A stretch of 64,000 nucleotides of DNA, taken from the NCBI GenBank assembly GCA_002842435.1, contig PHCX01000006.1, positions 372,001 through 436,000 of the forward strand, given 5' to 3'. A program made the position numbers and the translations under genes. The notes below the pieces were generated by a model. The model saw only the letters and a list, made by a program, of their open reading frames with translations. It was not told the DNA's origin and did not search any database. This DNA is from Betaproteobacteria bacterium HGW-Betaproteobacteria-1 (GTDB taxonomy: Bacteria > Pseudomonadota > Gammaproteobacteria > Burkholderiales > Methylophilaceae). Shown in pieces: positions 19,904 through 31,345 of the stretch. Numbering within the stretch: the stretch's first letter is position 1; the number at the start of each line of letters is the position of its first letter.

Positions 19904-20212
19904 TCAGTATTTTTCCGGTCTCAGCACATCAACTTCAGAGAAGTACAGGCTCAACCCGTAATTGGCGGCATACCGGGCCATCACCTCACTGGCGATCACA
20001 TCAGCCACCGCACCTTCGCAGAGAATTTCCATGCGGATGGTTCGATCCGACTCCCATATCCCTTCACGCACACCGCTCGTCCCGCTACCACGCACATCGG
20101 CAACGGTATACCCATGTGCCCCCAGATGCATGACATCCTCTACAAGCCGCTTCTCCAGGCTAGCTTCAGCGATGATGACCAGCAATTGGCGTCGATATTT
20201 TTTCAGTGACAT
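19904..20212 (-). CDS. sbtB: PII-like SbtB-type regulator of a bicarbonate transporter
   Basis: The 102-residue protein has a PII-like fold: an opening strand RRQLLVIIAEASLEKRLVEDV, a loop with GSGTSGVREG, then RTIRMEILCEG. In cyanobacteria SbtB binds adenyl nucleotides such as cAMP, ADP and ATP and controls the bicarbonate transporter SbtA. The C-terminal Cys-Gly R-loop seen in some SbtB proteins is absent. The start ATG at 20212 follows GGAGGAG, and the gene lies 16 bases after sbtA, so the two are co-transcribed. The name rests on this pairing plus the PII-like pattern. Confidence 0.82.
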   Translation of the reverse strand: MSLKKYRRQLLVIIAEASLEKRLVEDVMHLGAHGYTVADVRGSGTSGVREGIWESDRTIRMEILCEGAVADVIASEVMARYAANYGLSLYFSEVDVLRPEKY

Positions 20213-20228
20213 AATCGATTACTCCTCC

Positions 20229-21194
20229 TCATGCCATCCAGTTGGCGACGTAACCTGCGGCTGCAATATAAAGCGGGATGCCCAGTACAATATTGAACGG
20301 AAATGCGACACCCAGGGCAATGGTGATCGAGAGTCCGGCATTGCCTTCAGGCACGGCGATACGCATGGCCGTGGGTGCAGCGATATAACTGGCACTGGCG
20401 GCCAATGTCGCAAGAATGGCGATACCGCCGGCCGAAAGCCCGAGCAGCGCTCCCAGCAACAGGCCAAACATGGCAAGGATGGGCGGAGCCATGACACCGA
20501 CCAGAATGACGCGCACACCATATTGCCGTAGCAGCGAAAGATGCGCCCCCGCCACCAGACCGAGTTCCAGCAGGAACAACGCCAGCACGCCCTTGAATGG
20601 CTCGACAAACAGTGCCTGTATCGGTTGCGTACCCTCGACCCCGCCGACGTAGCCGATCAGCAGGCCCCCTAGCAATAACAGCACGCTTTTGCCGAAAATC
20701 ACATCATGCAATAGAGTCTTCAGTTGCGTGGCATTTTGGCCGGAGGATTTCGCACCATCGGCAAACAGTTTGGCAATCAATACACCGGCAACGATGCCCG
20801 GAGCTTCCATCACCGCCACCCATAAGGCCGCATGGCCCTCAAACGGGATAGCCGCCCGCATCAATGTCGCCGTGACGACAGCAAAGGTCACGACGCTGAC
20901 AGAACCGAAATGTGCGCCGATCGACGCACTGTCGGCAATGGAAAAGCGCAAAGCACGCAGCAAGGGATAGAGCAGGAAAGGAATCAAAAAGCTGAGCAGC
21001 ACCACCGCCAGCACTTGTGGCAGCAAATCGATCAGGGGCTGCTTGGATAGTTCCAGGCCACCCTTAAGGCCTATCGCCAGCAGAAGATAGATGGAGAGCG
21101 TCTCATAAAGCGCTTCCGGCAGCCTCAGATCGGATTTGACCAGCCTGGCAAAAACGCCCAGCAGAAAGAACAGAATAACGACATCAAAAACCAA
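20229..21194 (-). CDS. sbtA: Sodium-dependent bicarbonate transporter, SbtA family
   Basis: The 321-residue membrane protein has about ten hydrophobic segments in two inverted halves, with family motifs IGLKGGLELS in the first half and LLELGLVAGAHL in the second. SbtA in cyanobacteria takes up bicarbonate with sodium. The start is a TTG at 21194 with AGGAG five bases upstream. Homologues (Pfam Sbt_1) occur in many heterotrophs, where bicarbonate would feed carboxylases such as PEP carboxylase. Transport in this organism is inferred from family membership, not shown. SbtB follows directly. Confidence 0.85.
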   Translation of the reverse strand: MVFDVVILFFLLGVFARLVKSDLRLPEALYETLSIYLLLAIGLKGGLELSKQPLIDLLPQVLAVVLLSFLIPFLLYPLLRALRFSIADSASIGAHFGSVSVVTFAVVTATLMRAAIPFEGHAALWVAVMEAPGIVAGVLIAKLFADGAKSSGQNATQLKTLLHDVIFGKSVLLLLGGLLIGYVGGVEGTQPIQALFVEPFKGVLALFLLELGLVAGAHLSLLRQYGVRVILVGVMAPPILAMFGLLLGALLGLSAGGIAILATLAASASYIAAPTAMRIAVPEGNAGLSITIALGVAFPFNIVLGIPLYIAAAGYVANWMA

Positions 21195-21206
21195 GGCGAC
21201 TCCTGA

Positions 21207-21581
21207 TTATTCAAGCTGGGAAAATTCCAGCGCATTGCCGTCCGGATCGCGACAGAACAAGGCTGCGCGGCCTGACTTACTCTTGCTGTAGGGGATGCCG
21301 GCGGCATCCAGTGCTGCCATCACGGTATCCAGACTTTTCACATGCATCGCCAGATGGATGTCACGGCCGCCATGTGCCGGCCGCTCAACTTCTGCATACG
21401 GGTTCTCGACCTGCATCAGGTGTATCTGATTCGGTCCGATGTCATACCAGACCCCAGGAAATTCGCGCGCCGGACGTTTGGGATCCGGTTTCAGACCCAG
21501 CAAACCCTCATAAAACGCCCGGGACCGTGCCAGATCAGAAATGATCAAGCCGGTATGCAGATACTTCATTATTTCAATCAT
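21207..21581 (-). CDS. VOC/glyoxalase family protein
   Basis: The 124-residue protein has the paired beta-alpha-beta-beta-beta modules of the vicinal oxygen chelate fold. Likely metal ligands are His9 in YLHTGLII, a histidine in QIHLMQ, His in DIHLAMHV and a Glu in ALEFSQLE. GGAG precedes the ATG at 21581. Substrates of this family range from methylglyoxal adducts to antibiotics and none is indicated here. It sits one gene upstream of sbtA, 12 bases apart. Confidence 0.83.
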   Translation of the reverse strand: MIEIMKYLHTGLIISDLARSRAFYEGLLGLKPDPKRPAREFPGVWYDIGPNQIHLMQVENPYAEVERPAHGGRDIHLAMHVKSLDTVMAALDAAGIPYSKSKSGRAALFCRDPDGNALEFSQLE

Positions 21582-21595
21582 GGCTCACTCCAGCC

Positions 21596-21937
21596 TCAAC
21601 TCCTGAACATGAAATAGACCGCACCGATCAGACACAATGCAGCCCAGAGAAAATCCAGCTTCAGGGGCTGTTGCATGTAATAGATGGCGAACGGCACAAA
21701 AACCAGCAAGGTGATGACCTCCTGCAGCACCTTGAGCTGCGCCAGCGATAGCACGGTAAAACCGATGCGGTTGGCCGGCACCTGCAACAGGTATTCAAAC
21801 AGCGCTATACCCCAGCTGAGGAAGGCTGCAACGAACCAGGGCTTGTCATTCAGGTTCTTGAGATGTGCATACCAGGCGAAAGTCATGAAGACGTTCGACA
21901 TGGTCAGTAACAATATCGTCTTGAGGACTGCCGGCAT
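21596..21937 (-). CDS. DUF486 small membrane protein (DMT superfamily)
   Basis: The 113-residue protein has four predicted membrane helices, and the motifs NVFMTFAWYAHL, PANRIGF and QLKVLQE that mark the DUF486 family. These are four-helix relatives of drug/metabolite transporters and have no assigned substrate. It lies between glnB and the VOC gene on the same strand, with 14 bases to each. Confidence 0.85.
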   Translation of the reverse strand: MPAVLKTILLLTMSNVFMTFAWYAHLKNLNDKPWFVAAFLSWGIALFEYLLQVPANRIGFTVLSLAQLKVLQEVITLLVFVPFAIYYMQQPLKLDFLWAALCLIGAVYFMFRS

Positions 21938-21951
21938 GACAAATTATCCGC

Positions 21952-23938
<1,987 letters not shown>

Positions 23939-23981
23939 GGTCTATGGCTTTATTCTGATTTTCGACGTGTGGTGGACTGAC

Positions 23982-24923
23982 TTACTTGCCGCCGGCATCA
24001 ATGATGAGTTGAACGATTTCCGGGTCCTTGCCCTTAAGCGCATAGACATAGGCCGTGAGCCCATACTGATCGCGCACCTTGACCTTGGCTCCGCTGGCCA
24101 GCAGCAATCGCACCATGTCAGTATCCTTGTTGACGACCGCGATCTGCAGCAATGGCGTACCTTCGGAATCCTTCAGATTGACATCGCCACCGCGGGGAAT
24201 CAACTCTCTTGCCGCTTCAACCTGTGACTTGCTCACCGCCCAGGTCAACGCCGTCCATTTATGATGATCGATGGAATCGACTTTCGCCCCCCTGTCCATC
24301 AGCGCGATCATGGCTGCCGTGTTGCCTTCTCTGGCTGCATACATCAGAGCAGTGGCACCGAAGCGGTCACGCGTAAAAGTATTCGCACCGTTATCCAGCA
24401 GGATGTTAATAGTCGGCACATCGCCATTCTTGGCGGCATACATCAGCACACTTTTGCCATCGTCACTCTTGGTATTCGGATCAATACCATGCTTGATCAG
24501 TAACCCGACCATTTCCGAAAAGCCGGAAGTCGCCGCCATACCCAGCGCACTCCAGCCTGACTCATCGCGAGCCTTGGGATCTGCTCCATGCTCCAGCAAC
24601 ACCCTGGCAGTTGCCACATAATTCTTCTTGGCTGCGAACATCAATGACGTCCAGCCGCCGCTATCCTTGGCATTGACGTCAGCGCCGCTCTTCAGCAGTG
24701 CCCTGGCAGCCTCCGCCTGATCCTTGCGGGCGGCATACATCAGTGCCGTGATACCATCCGCATCCTTGGTATTGGGATTGGTCCCGGCCTGCAACATCGC
24801 ATTCAGCGTCTCCATATCGCCTCTGGATGCCACCGTCAGCAGATAGGGGATTTCTTCCTGTTCCGCTTGCGCAGGCAACGCCAGGACAGCAAGGAAAAAT
24901 ATGAGCAATAGTTTATTCAGCAT
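23982..24923 (-). CDS. Secreted ankyrin-repeat protein
   Basis: I start at the ATG at 24923 (313 residues), which opens a signal peptide cleaved after PAQA near residue 20; the frame reaches back to 24959 only by a TTG that overlaps sucD. The mature protein is made of about eight ankyrin repeats of 32-33 residues (units of the form DGITALMYAARKDQAEAARAL). Ankyrin repeats bind proteins; periplasmic ones are often reported next to catalases or redox enzymes. It follows sucD, probably as the operon's last gene. A related but shorter ankyrin protein lies at 35783. Confidence 0.88.
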   Translation of the reverse strand: MLNKLLLIFFLAVLALPAQAEQEEIPYLLTVASRGDMETLNAMLQAGTNPNTKDADGITALMYAARKDQAEAARALLKSGADVNAKDSGGWTSLMFAAKKNYVATARVLLEHGADPKARDESGWSALGMAATSGFSEMVGLLIKHGIDPNTKSDDGKSVLMYAAKNGDVPTINILLDNGANTFTRDRFGATALMYAAREGNTAAMIALMDRGAKVDSIDHHKWTALTWAVSKSQVEAARELIPRGGDVNLKDSEGTPLLQIAVVNKDTDMVRLLLASGAKVKVRDQYGLTAYVYALKGKDPEIVQLIIDAGGK

Positions 24924-24955
24924 TCCAGTTTCCCGTTTCAGGATTCGTATGGCGA

Positions 24956-25837
24956 TCAAGCCGATTTCGCCTTGATCGCCGCCAGAACAGCATCCCCGAG
25001 GCCGGCCGGCGAACTGGCCACGACCACGCCTGCATTCTCCAAGGCGCGGATCTTGTCTTCCGCCTTGCCGCTACCACCGGAAATGATGGCGCCGGCATGC
25101 CCCATGCGCTTGCCCTTGGGCGCGGTCTGGCCGGCAATATAGCCGGCAACCGGCTTGCTGATGTGCGACTTGATATATTCAGCAGCCGCCTCTTCATCGC
25201 TGCCGCCGATTTCGCCGACCATGATAATGGCTTCGGTTTCAGGATCTGCCTCGAACAGTTGCAGGCACTCGATGAAATTCATGCCGCGAATTGGATCGCC
25301 GCCGATACCGATGCAAGTAGATTGCCCCAGACCCAGTGCCGTGGTCTGGTGCACGGCCTCATAGGTCAACGTTCCCGAACGCGAGACGATACCGACCTTG
25401 CCGCGCAGATGGATACTGCCGGGCATGATGCCGATCTTGCACTCATCCGGCGTGATGACGCCCGGACAGTTCGGCCCGACCATGCGCACACCGTTGGCTT
25501 TCAGTGCCGCTTTGACGTTCAACATATCCAGCACCGGGATGCCTTCGGTAATGCAGACGATCAGCTCGATGCCGGCATCCGCCGCCTCAAGTATCGAATC
25601 CGCCGCAAAAGCCGGCGGCACGTAGATCACCGAGGCATTGGCCCCTGTCTGGTTGACGGCATCGCGCATGGTATTGAATACCGGCAGGCCAAGATGAACC
25701 TGGCCGCCCTTGCCCGGCGTCACGCCACCAACCATTTTGGTGCCATAAGCCAGCGCCTGCTCGGAATGGAATGTGCCCTGCTTGCCGGTAAAGCCCTGAC
25801 AGAGCACCTTGGTATTCTTGTTGACTAACACACTCAT
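24956..25837 (-). CDS. sucD: Succinyl-CoA synthetase, alpha subunit
   Basis: SucD is the alpha subunit of the TCA-cycle enzyme that turns succinyl-CoA into succinate with ATP or GTP formation. The 293-residue protein has the CoA-binding Rossmann domain ([16 protein letters not shown]) and the phosphorylated His247 in [12 protein letters not shown]. Its ATG overlaps the sucC stop codon by four bases, the usual sucCD coupling. Confidence 0.97.
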   Translation of the reverse strand: MSVLVNKNTKVLCQGFTGKQGTFHSEQALAYGTKMVGGVTPGKGGQVHLGLPVFNTMRDAVNQTGANASVIYVPPAFAADSILEAADAGIELIVCITEGIPVLDMLNVKAALKANGVRMVGPNCPGVITPDECKIGIMPGSIHLRGKVGIVSRSGTLTYEAVHQTTALGLGQSTCIGIGGDPIRGMNFIECLQLFEADPETEAIIMVGEIGGSDEEAAAEYIKSHISKPVAGYIAGQTAPKGKRMGHAGAIISGGSGKAEDKIRALENAGVVVASSPAGLGDAVLAAIKAKSA

Positions 25838-27003
25838 GATGCGACTTTCACTGAATTCACTGCCTGCTGCGCGGCGTCGGTCAACCCGGCAGCAGAGATA
25901 ATCGACAGACCGCTCTCGGACAACATCTTCCTGCCCAGTTCAACGTTGGTGCCTTCCAAACGGACGACTACCGGAATCTGTATGCCCACTTCCTTGACTG
26001 CGGCAATGATGCCTTCGGCAATGATGTCGCAACGCATGATTCCGCCGAAGATGTTGACCAGTATGGCTTTGACGTTGCTGTCTGCCAGAATGATCTTGAA
26101 CGCCTTGGCTACGGTCTCGGCGGTCGCGCCGCCGCCAACATCAAGGAAGTTGGCAGGTGCGCCGCCATGCAGCTTGATCAGGTCCATGGTCGCCATCGCC
26201 AGGCCGGCACCATTGACCATGCAGCCGATGTTGCCGTTCAGTGCGATGTAATTGAGGCCGGCATGATGCGCTTCGGCTTCCTTCGGGTCTTCCTGGCTCC
26301 AGTCGCGCTGTTCGGCCAAAGCCTTCTGGCGGTAAAGCGCATTATCGTCCACGCTCATCTTGCAATCGAGCGCCACCAAAGCGCCTTCGGTGGTGACCAC
26401 CAGCGGATTGATCTCAAGCAAAGCCAGATCATTTTCCTTGAACAGACGATAAAGCCCTTTGAGCAAACGAGTAAATGCACCGATCTGCTCACCGGCCAAC
26501 CCGAGCTTGAACGCCAGGTTGCGTGCCTGAAAATCGACCAGACCGTTCAGCGGGTCGCAGACTTCCTGCAGAATCTGCTCAGGACTGGTCTGTGCAATCT
26601 CCTCGATATCCATGCCGCCGGCAGAGGATGCCACCACCACTACGCGCTCCAGGCTTCTGTCGACCAGCATCGAGAGATAAAGCTCGCGCGCAATCGGCAA
26701 GGTTTCTTCCACCAGCACGGTGTTGACCGGCTGGCCGTCCGGCGCGTTCTGATAGGTCACCAGACGGCGGCCCAGCAGTTCAGTTGCCAACGCCTGCAGT
26801 TCCGCTTCCGATTTGACGACCTTGACCCCGCCCGCCTTGCCACGCCCGCCGGCATGCACCTGGGCCTTGACCACCCAGGCATCGCCACCGAGAGATTGAG
26901 CGGCATCCTTGGCCTGTTGACTGGTTTCAGCAAGGATACTTTTGGGGATGGGCAGGCCATAACGCTGTAACAGCTGCTTGGCCTGAAATTCATGCAGATT
27001 CAT
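25834..27003 (-). CDS. sucC: Succinyl-CoA synthetase, beta subunit
   Basis: The 389-residue subunit starts at the ATG at 27003 ([12 protein letters not shown]), as in all relatives; the longer frame to 27117 covers the promoter region. It has an N-terminal ATP-grasp domain with the glycine-rich [13 protein letters not shown], and a C-terminal ligase domain with LDVGGGAT and [10 protein letters not shown]. It pairs with SucD. A divergent promoter for serB lies in the 129-base gap upstream. Confidence 0.97.
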   Translation of the reverse strand: MNLHEFQAKQLLQRYGLPIPKSILAETSQQAKDAAQSLGGDAWVVKAQVHAGGRGKAGGVKVVKSEAELQALATELLGRRLVTYQNAPDGQPVNTVLVEETLPIARELYLSMLVDRSLERVVVVASSAGGMDIEEIAQTSPEQILQEVCDPLNGLVDFQARNLAFKLGLAGEQIGAFTRLLKGLYRLFKENDLALLEINPLVVTTEGALVALDCKMSVDDNALYRQKALAEQRDWSQEDPKEAEAHHAGLNYIALNGNIGCMVNGAGLAMATMDLIKLHGGAPANFLDVGGGATAETVAKAFKIILADSNVKAILVNIFGGIMRCDIIAEGIIAAVKEVGIQIPVVVRLEGTNVELGRKMLSESGLSIISAAGLTDAAQQAVNSVKVAS

Positions 27004-27096
27004 GGAATTGGCTATGTCGTTCGGAAAAGCAGTATTTTGGCGGAAATCGCCGGTTAATGCCAGCGAATACCCCATCAGCGGCGCGGCAAAAGTCGC

Positions 27097-27102
27097 TATA
27101 AT
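27097..27102 (+). promoter_or_regulatory. Probable -10 element (TATAAT) for serB
   Basis: A perfect TATAAT is 30 bases before the serB ATG, in the gap between the divergent sucC and serB genes. No convincing -35 box is placed 16-18 bases upstream. Confidence 0.5.
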
Positions 27103-27132
27103 GACGAAATCAGTCAATCAAGAAACTCAAGC

Positions 27133-27978
27133 ATGCGTCTCGTAGTTCAAGGTCCTTCCATTCGCAACCAGCATCTGGTCACCCTCACCCACCTGGTTCC
27201 CAGTTATCGCGGCGAACAATTCACCCAGGTAGGCGAACATGCCTACTATTTGCCGAACCAACAGGAAGTCACGCAGCAAGTAGTGGAATTCTGCACCGCT
27301 GAAAAGATCGATTATGCCTATGTGCAGAATCAGCACACGCTGAACAACATCGGCCTGGTGGTGATGGACATGGACTCCACGCTGATCAGCATCGAATGCA
27401 TAGACGAGATTGCCGATCTGTGCGGCCTCAAGCCGCAAGTGGCCGAGATCACCGAAAGCGCCATGCGCGGCGAGATTGAATTCGCCGAAAGCCTGCGCCG
27501 GCGGGTCAAGCTGCTCACAGGTCTCGATGAATCTGCACTGCAGCGCGTCATCGACGAGCGCCTGCAACTCAATCCGGGCGCACTGGAATGGATTGCCTGC
27601 TGCAAACAGCACAACATCAAGACCCTGCTGGTTTCAGGCGGTTTCGACTTCTTTGCCGAGCGCGTGCAAGCCATGACCGGCATCGATCATGTACGGGCCA
27701 ACTCGCTGGAGATCATCGATGGCAAACTGACCGGCCATGTTCTGGGCAATATTGTCGATGCCCAGGTCAAGGCCGATGCCCTGACCCAGCTAGGCCAGCA
27801 ACTGGGCCTGAAACAGGACCAGATCATCGCCGTCGGCGATGGTGCCAACGACCTGAAGATGATGGCTGCCGCCGGCGCAGGGGTCGCCTACCACGCCAAA
27901 CCCATCGTGCAGGAACAGGCCAGCTATGCACTGAACCATTCCGGTCTCGACGGCCTCATTCACCTGTTCACCACCTGA
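27133..27978 (+). CDS. serB: Phosphoserine phosphatase
   Basis: SerB removes phosphate from phosphoserine in the last step of serine synthesis. The 281-residue protein is a HAD enzyme: Asp79 and Asp81 in VVMDMDSTLIS are nucleophile and acid/base, LVSGGFDFF gives motif II, and GDGANDLKMM gives motif IV. An N-terminal domain of about 70 residues precedes the HAD core, as in the usual proteobacterial SerB. The start ATG at 27133 sits 30 bases after a good -10. Confidence 0.96.
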   Translation: MRLVVQGPSIRNQHLVTLTHLVPSYRGEQFTQVGEHAYYLPNQQEVTQQVVEFCTAEKIDYAYVQNQHTLNNIGLVVMDMDSTLISIECIDEIADLCGLKPQVAEITESAMRGEIEFAESLRRRVKLLTGLDESALQRVIDERLQLNPGALEWIACCKQHNIKTLLVSGGFDFFAERVQAMTGIDHVRANSLEIIDGKLTGHVLGNIVDAQVKADALTQLGQQLGLKQDQIIAVGDGANDLKMMAAAGAGVAYHAKPIVQEQASYALNHSGLDGLIHLFTT

Positions 27979-27999
27979 TTATTCTCAAGGAGTTTTAAA

Positions 28000-28548
28000 T
28001 TGCTCAAGCGTTTATTGATCGCATCAAGCCTGTTACTCGCTTCATTCGGCGCCCATGCGCAGCCCACGCTGGTTGAACTGAAAACCAGTCATGGCCTGAT
28101 CGTGCTGGAACTGAACAGTGAAAAGGCACCGAACACCGTCGCCAATTTTGTGCAATATGTGAAAGACGGCCATTACAACGGCACCATCTTCCATCGCGTG
28201 ATTGCCGGTTTCATGATTCAGGGTGGTGGCATGGACAAGAATCTGAACGAAAAACCGACGCGCGAGCCGATTAAAAACGAGGCCGACAACGGACTGGCCA
28301 ACAACATCGGCACAGTGGCCATGGCGCGAACCGGCGACCCGCATTCGGCCAGCGCGCAGTTCTTTATCAATGTCGCCAACAACACTTTCCTCAACCACAC
28401 CGACAAATCACAGCGCGGCTGGGGCTATGCGGTATTCGGCAAGGTGGTCAAGGGCATGGATGTCGTACAGCGCATCTCGACCATGCCGACCGATGGCGGC
28501 GACATGCCTATCCAGACTATCGTCATCGAATCTGCCACAGTGAAATAA
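28000..28548 (+). CDS. ppiA: Periplasmic cyclophilin peptidyl-prolyl isomerase
   Basis: The start is a TTG at 28000 with a textbook AAGGAG at 27987-27992, seven bases away. The 182-residue product has a signal peptide cut after AHA (about residue 21) and then a cyclophilin domain: IFHRVIAGFMIQGGGM and SASAQFFINVANNTFLNH are the active-site strands with the catalytic Arg. It folds proteins in the periplasm. A terminator follows the gene. It is in line with serB, separated by 21 bases. Confidence 0.92.
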   Translation: MLKRLLIASSLLLASFGAHAQPTLVELKTSHGLIVLELNSEKAPNTVANFVQYVKDGHYNGTIFHRVIAGFMIQGGGMDKNLNEKPTREPIKNEADNGLANNIGTVAMARTGDPHSASAQFFINVANNTFLNHTDKSQRGWGYAVFGKVVKGMDVVQRISTMPTDGGDMPIQTIVIESATVK

Positions 28549-28563
28549 GCTGAGATTCACGAC

Positions 28564-28594
28564 AAAAAAGCCCGCAGTCATTGCGGGCTTTTTT
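28564..28594 (+). terminator. Rho-independent terminator after ppiA
   Basis: Arms AAAAAAGCCCGCA and TGCGGGCTTTTTT flank a five-base loop, ending in a T-run. It lies between the convergent ppiA and DUF455 genes; the A/T-rich arm ends also allow it to work in the other direction. Confidence 0.94.
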
Positions 28595-28627
28595 GTTCAA
28601 GACCTTAAATTCAAGTGCTGCAAGTTT

Positions 28628-29428
28628 TCAATGCAGCAGCGCCAGTTCCGGCTCGGTGAATCCTGCCGCAAGACGTGCTTCCAGATTGAATGGGCCCCGC
28701 AATACCGGCGCCTTGTGCTCTCTGGCAAGATTGGCATAAGCCTCGATCACATCAAGACCGCGCTCTTTACAGCAATAGCCGAACCAGCGATTACCGATAG
28801 CGACATGGCCGATTTCATCGCGCAAGATAATGTCCAGAATCTCTGCGGCTCTGATGTCACCGGCTTGCGCCAGTTTCGATCGTAGTGCCGGCGTCGCATC
28901 CAGACCCCTCGCTTCCATGGTGCGCGGTACCAGCGCCATGCGTGCCAGCACATCACCCCGGGTCTTTTCTGCCATTTCCCACAGACTGTTGTGCGCAGGG
29001 AAATCGCCATAAGCATAGCCCAGTGACTGCAGGTGCGTGCTCAATAGCGAAAAATGATAAGCTTCCTCACCCGCCACCTTGAGCCAGTCTTCGTAATAGG
29101 CTTGCGGCATGCCTGCAAAACGCCAGATGGCATCCAGCGCCAGATTGATGGCATTGAATTCGATATGCGCCAGCGCATGAATCAGGATAGCCCTGCCTTC
29201 CGGTGTGTTCATGGCGCGTTTCTTCACCTGCAAGGGCGAGACCAGTTCCGGCCTTTGCGGCTGCCCTGGAATGCCCTGACCGGCCTCCAGTTCCGATGCC
29301 GTATCCAACTCCAGCTTCTGCGCCGACCACGCTTCAGCCAGTTGCAAAGCACCCTGCACCTTGCGTTCGACATTGCATTCAGCCAGCAATTGCAGCGCGG
29401 TTCGACGTAATTCCATACTTTCCTTCAT
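28628..29428 (-). CDS. DUF455 ferritin-like protein
   Basis: The 266-residue protein belongs to the ferritin-like DUF455 family. Metal-ligand candidates that fit a four-helix carboxylate-bridged site are a Glu in HIEFNAINLALD, the ExxH in EEAYHF, and the ExxH in RDEIGHVAIGNRWF. No reaction has been established for the family to my knowledge. It lies 23 bases after the thioredoxin-CcdA gene on the same strand and could share its message. Confidence 0.85.
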   Translation of the reverse strand: MKESMELRRTALQLLAECNVERKVQGALQLAEAWSAQKLELDTASELEAGQGIPGQPQRPELVSPLQVKKRAMNTPEGRAILIHALAHIEFNAINLALDAIWRFAGMPQAYYEDWLKVAGEEAYHFSLLSTHLQSLGYAYGDFPAHNSLWEMAEKTRGDVLARMALVPRTMEARGLDATPALRSKLAQAGDIRAAEILDIILRDEIGHVAIGNRWFGYCCKERGLDVIEAYANLAREHKAPVLRGPFNLEARLAAGFTEPELALLH

Positions 29429-29451
29429 ACATTGTTTTCCTCGAGCACGCC

Positions 29452-30708
29452 TTAGACAAAAGTCAGCAAATCCGGACGCAGGAGCATCAACGCGCCGATG
29501 ATCAGCAGCAAAACGCCTCCGATCAGGTGTGAATAACGCGAATAGTTTTTGGTAAGGCCGGTCATTTGCAGCGTCAGCATGGCGCTGGCGAACACCAGCA
29601 TATCATCAGCCATGAACACGAGGATATACAGCAACAGATATCCGTAATATTGCCAGGTTGGCAAGCCATGCATGACCAGTATCTGCGTATAGACCGCCGG
29701 GATGCCGGCCGAACAGACCAGCTCGACCAGATTGACGATGAACGCCAGCAGCATGATGCCGGTCAGCGCCAGCAGGAAATTGCGTTCCTGGGCCAGCGTC
29801 TTGAGCCGCTGAAACACGCGCTGGCGCTTCTCTGATGCCGTTACTGGACAGACCGCATCCTTGTTGAGAAAGTACTCACGCAAATAGTAAAAGCCGCCGG
29901 ATAGCGCCACCAGGCCGATTATTACGCGAATGATGAGCAGGCTGCCGAGAAACAGCAGCAGATTGAGCCAGGCTGCCAAGAACACGAAATAAACGGCTGC
30001 CGAGCCGATGATAAATGCACCGCCCAGCATCCACATGCGCATGGTGTCCTTCATGCCGAGCAAGAGGCCGATAAGAAACACCAGCGTCCACATGGCACAA
30101 GGATTGAAGCCATCGAGCGCACCCAGGATGATGGTCAGTACCGGTAGCGAAAGGTCACGCGGGCTGATGTCGCCCAGCAGGGGTATTTGCATCTTTTCCG
30201 GCACAGGCGCCCTGACTGATTCCGGCAATGGGCTGGTTTCGCTTGCCGCCGGCGCTATCAGGCCTGCCACTGCATCCGGACATGCCGTTTCCAGACAGGC
30301 CTCAATGCGATCACGCATCTGCTGGCCAGTCGACATGTCGGCTGCATAGCCCATCCATACATGATTACCGATAATGGTCAGGGGTACAGACGGCTCGGTA
30401 ATACCCAGTACCCGCACAACATCAAGAAAAAGACTACGGCCGTCGCCATCAGCCGTAATCTCGAAAAGCTGCAGATCAGTGGCTGGCAGCTCCTGCTGCA
30501 AGCGCTGCAAATATTTGATTTCACGCTGACAGTGCGGGCAACCGGATACCCAGAACAAATAAACACTAACAGACGCAGACTCCTCATCGGCTTGAGCAAC
30601 AGGCATTTGAAGCGAGCATAAAGAAACCAGCAACAGGCAACTGCAAATCAATAACCCATGCCATCTACGCAACAAAACAGTCACTATCGAATCCTCGCAT
30701 GTTTTCAT
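29452..30708 (-). CDS. Thioredoxin domain fused to a CcdA/DsbD-like membrane domain
   Basis: The protein has 418 residues from the ATG at 30708; a GTG two codons earlier is possible. After a membrane or signal segment (about 18-38) comes a thioredoxin-like domain with the redox pair CPHC at 57-60, then eight or so membrane segments. Two membrane cysteines stand in the CcdA/DsbD positions: C204 in DGFNPCAMW and C332 in ELVCSAGIPAVYTQ. Such proteins carry electrons from cytoplasmic thioredoxin to periplasmic disulphides. The order thioredoxin-membrane domain lacks the C-terminal gamma domain of DsbD. Confidence 0.88.
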   Translation of the reverse strand: MKTCEDSIVTVLLRRWHGLLICSCLLLVSLCSLQMPVAQADEESASVSVYLFWVSGCPHCQREIKYLQRLQQELPATDLQLFEITADGDGRSLFLDVVRVLGITEPSVPLTIIGNHVWMGYAADMSTGQQMRDRIEACLETACPDAVAGLIAPAASETSPLPESVRAPVPEKMQIPLLGDISPRDLSLPVLTIILGALDGFNPCAMWTLVFLIGLLLGMKDTMRMWMLGGAFIIGSAAVYFVFLAAWLNLLLFLGSLLIIRVIIGLVALSGGFYYLREYFLNKDAVCPVTASEKRQRVFQRLKTLAQERNFLLALTGIMLLAFIVNLVELVCSAGIPAVYTQILVMHGLPTWQYYGYLLLYILVFMADDMLVFASAMLTLQMTGLTKNYSRYSHLIGGVLLLIIGALMLLRPDLLTFV

Positions 30709-30772
30709 GGTCACAACTCTGTCGAACCAGTCACATTGGATTAAACTGGGTTCAAATTCTCAGGAGTTCATC

Positions 30773-31330
30773 ATGCCACGAACCAGACGTACCCTGCTGC
30801 AAATATTGCTGCCCACCCTGCTGCTGTTGCTCAGTGCGTGCGCCAGCAGTCCACGCACCATCAGCATCAGCGAAAGCGAATTGCAAAGCCGCATCACGGA
30901 AGAGCTCTCGGTGCCGACAACCCTGTTACGGATTTTCGACGTCAACCTGAGCAACCCTGTCATCCGCCTGGACGGCGATGCCCAACGTCTGCATGCCCTT
31001 ATCGATACCAAAATCAGCAATCCGCTGACACAAAAATCCGTGCAGGGCATGGTCGGTATCTCCGGCAAACTCGGATTTGATGCCGCCAGCAGCACAGTCA
31101 TGCTAGGCGAATCGAAGGTCGAAAAGCTCGATATTCAAGGCATGGAACTGGATGACACGTACAACGAACTGCTTAACCTGCTGGCAGCGAAACTGGGGGC
31201 TGAATTGCTCAGCAACATTCCGCTCTACACATTCAAACCGGATGACCTGAAAATCGGCAACCGGCGCTATGTGCCCACTGACTTCAGGATCGTTGGCCAC
31301 GATTTGAAAATCACATTGTTGCCGCAATGA
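30773..31330 (+). CDS. DUF1439 lipoprotein
   Basis: The start is the ATG at 30773 with AGGAG six bases upstream, giving 185 residues. The signal peptide ends with LLSAC, making Cys23 the lipid-modified residue. The rest matches the DUF1439 family (E. coli YceB): NLSNPVIRLDGDAQRLH, an amphipathic beta-rich fold, and a C-terminal LKIGNRRYVPTDFRI. The family may bind hydrophobic ligands, which is unproven. It is a single gene between a divergent CcdA-like gene and a terminator. Confidence 0.88.
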   Translation: MPRTRRTLLQILLPTLLLLLSACASSPRTISISESELQSRITEELSVPTTLLRIFDVNLSNPVIRLDGDAQRLHALIDTKISNPLTQKSVQGMVGISGKLGFDAASSTVMLGESKVEKLDIQGMELDDTYNELLNLLAAKLGAELLSNIPLYTFKPDDLKIGNRRYVPTDFRIVGHDLKITLLPQ

Positions 31331-31345
31331 TCCGAGGCATTCATC

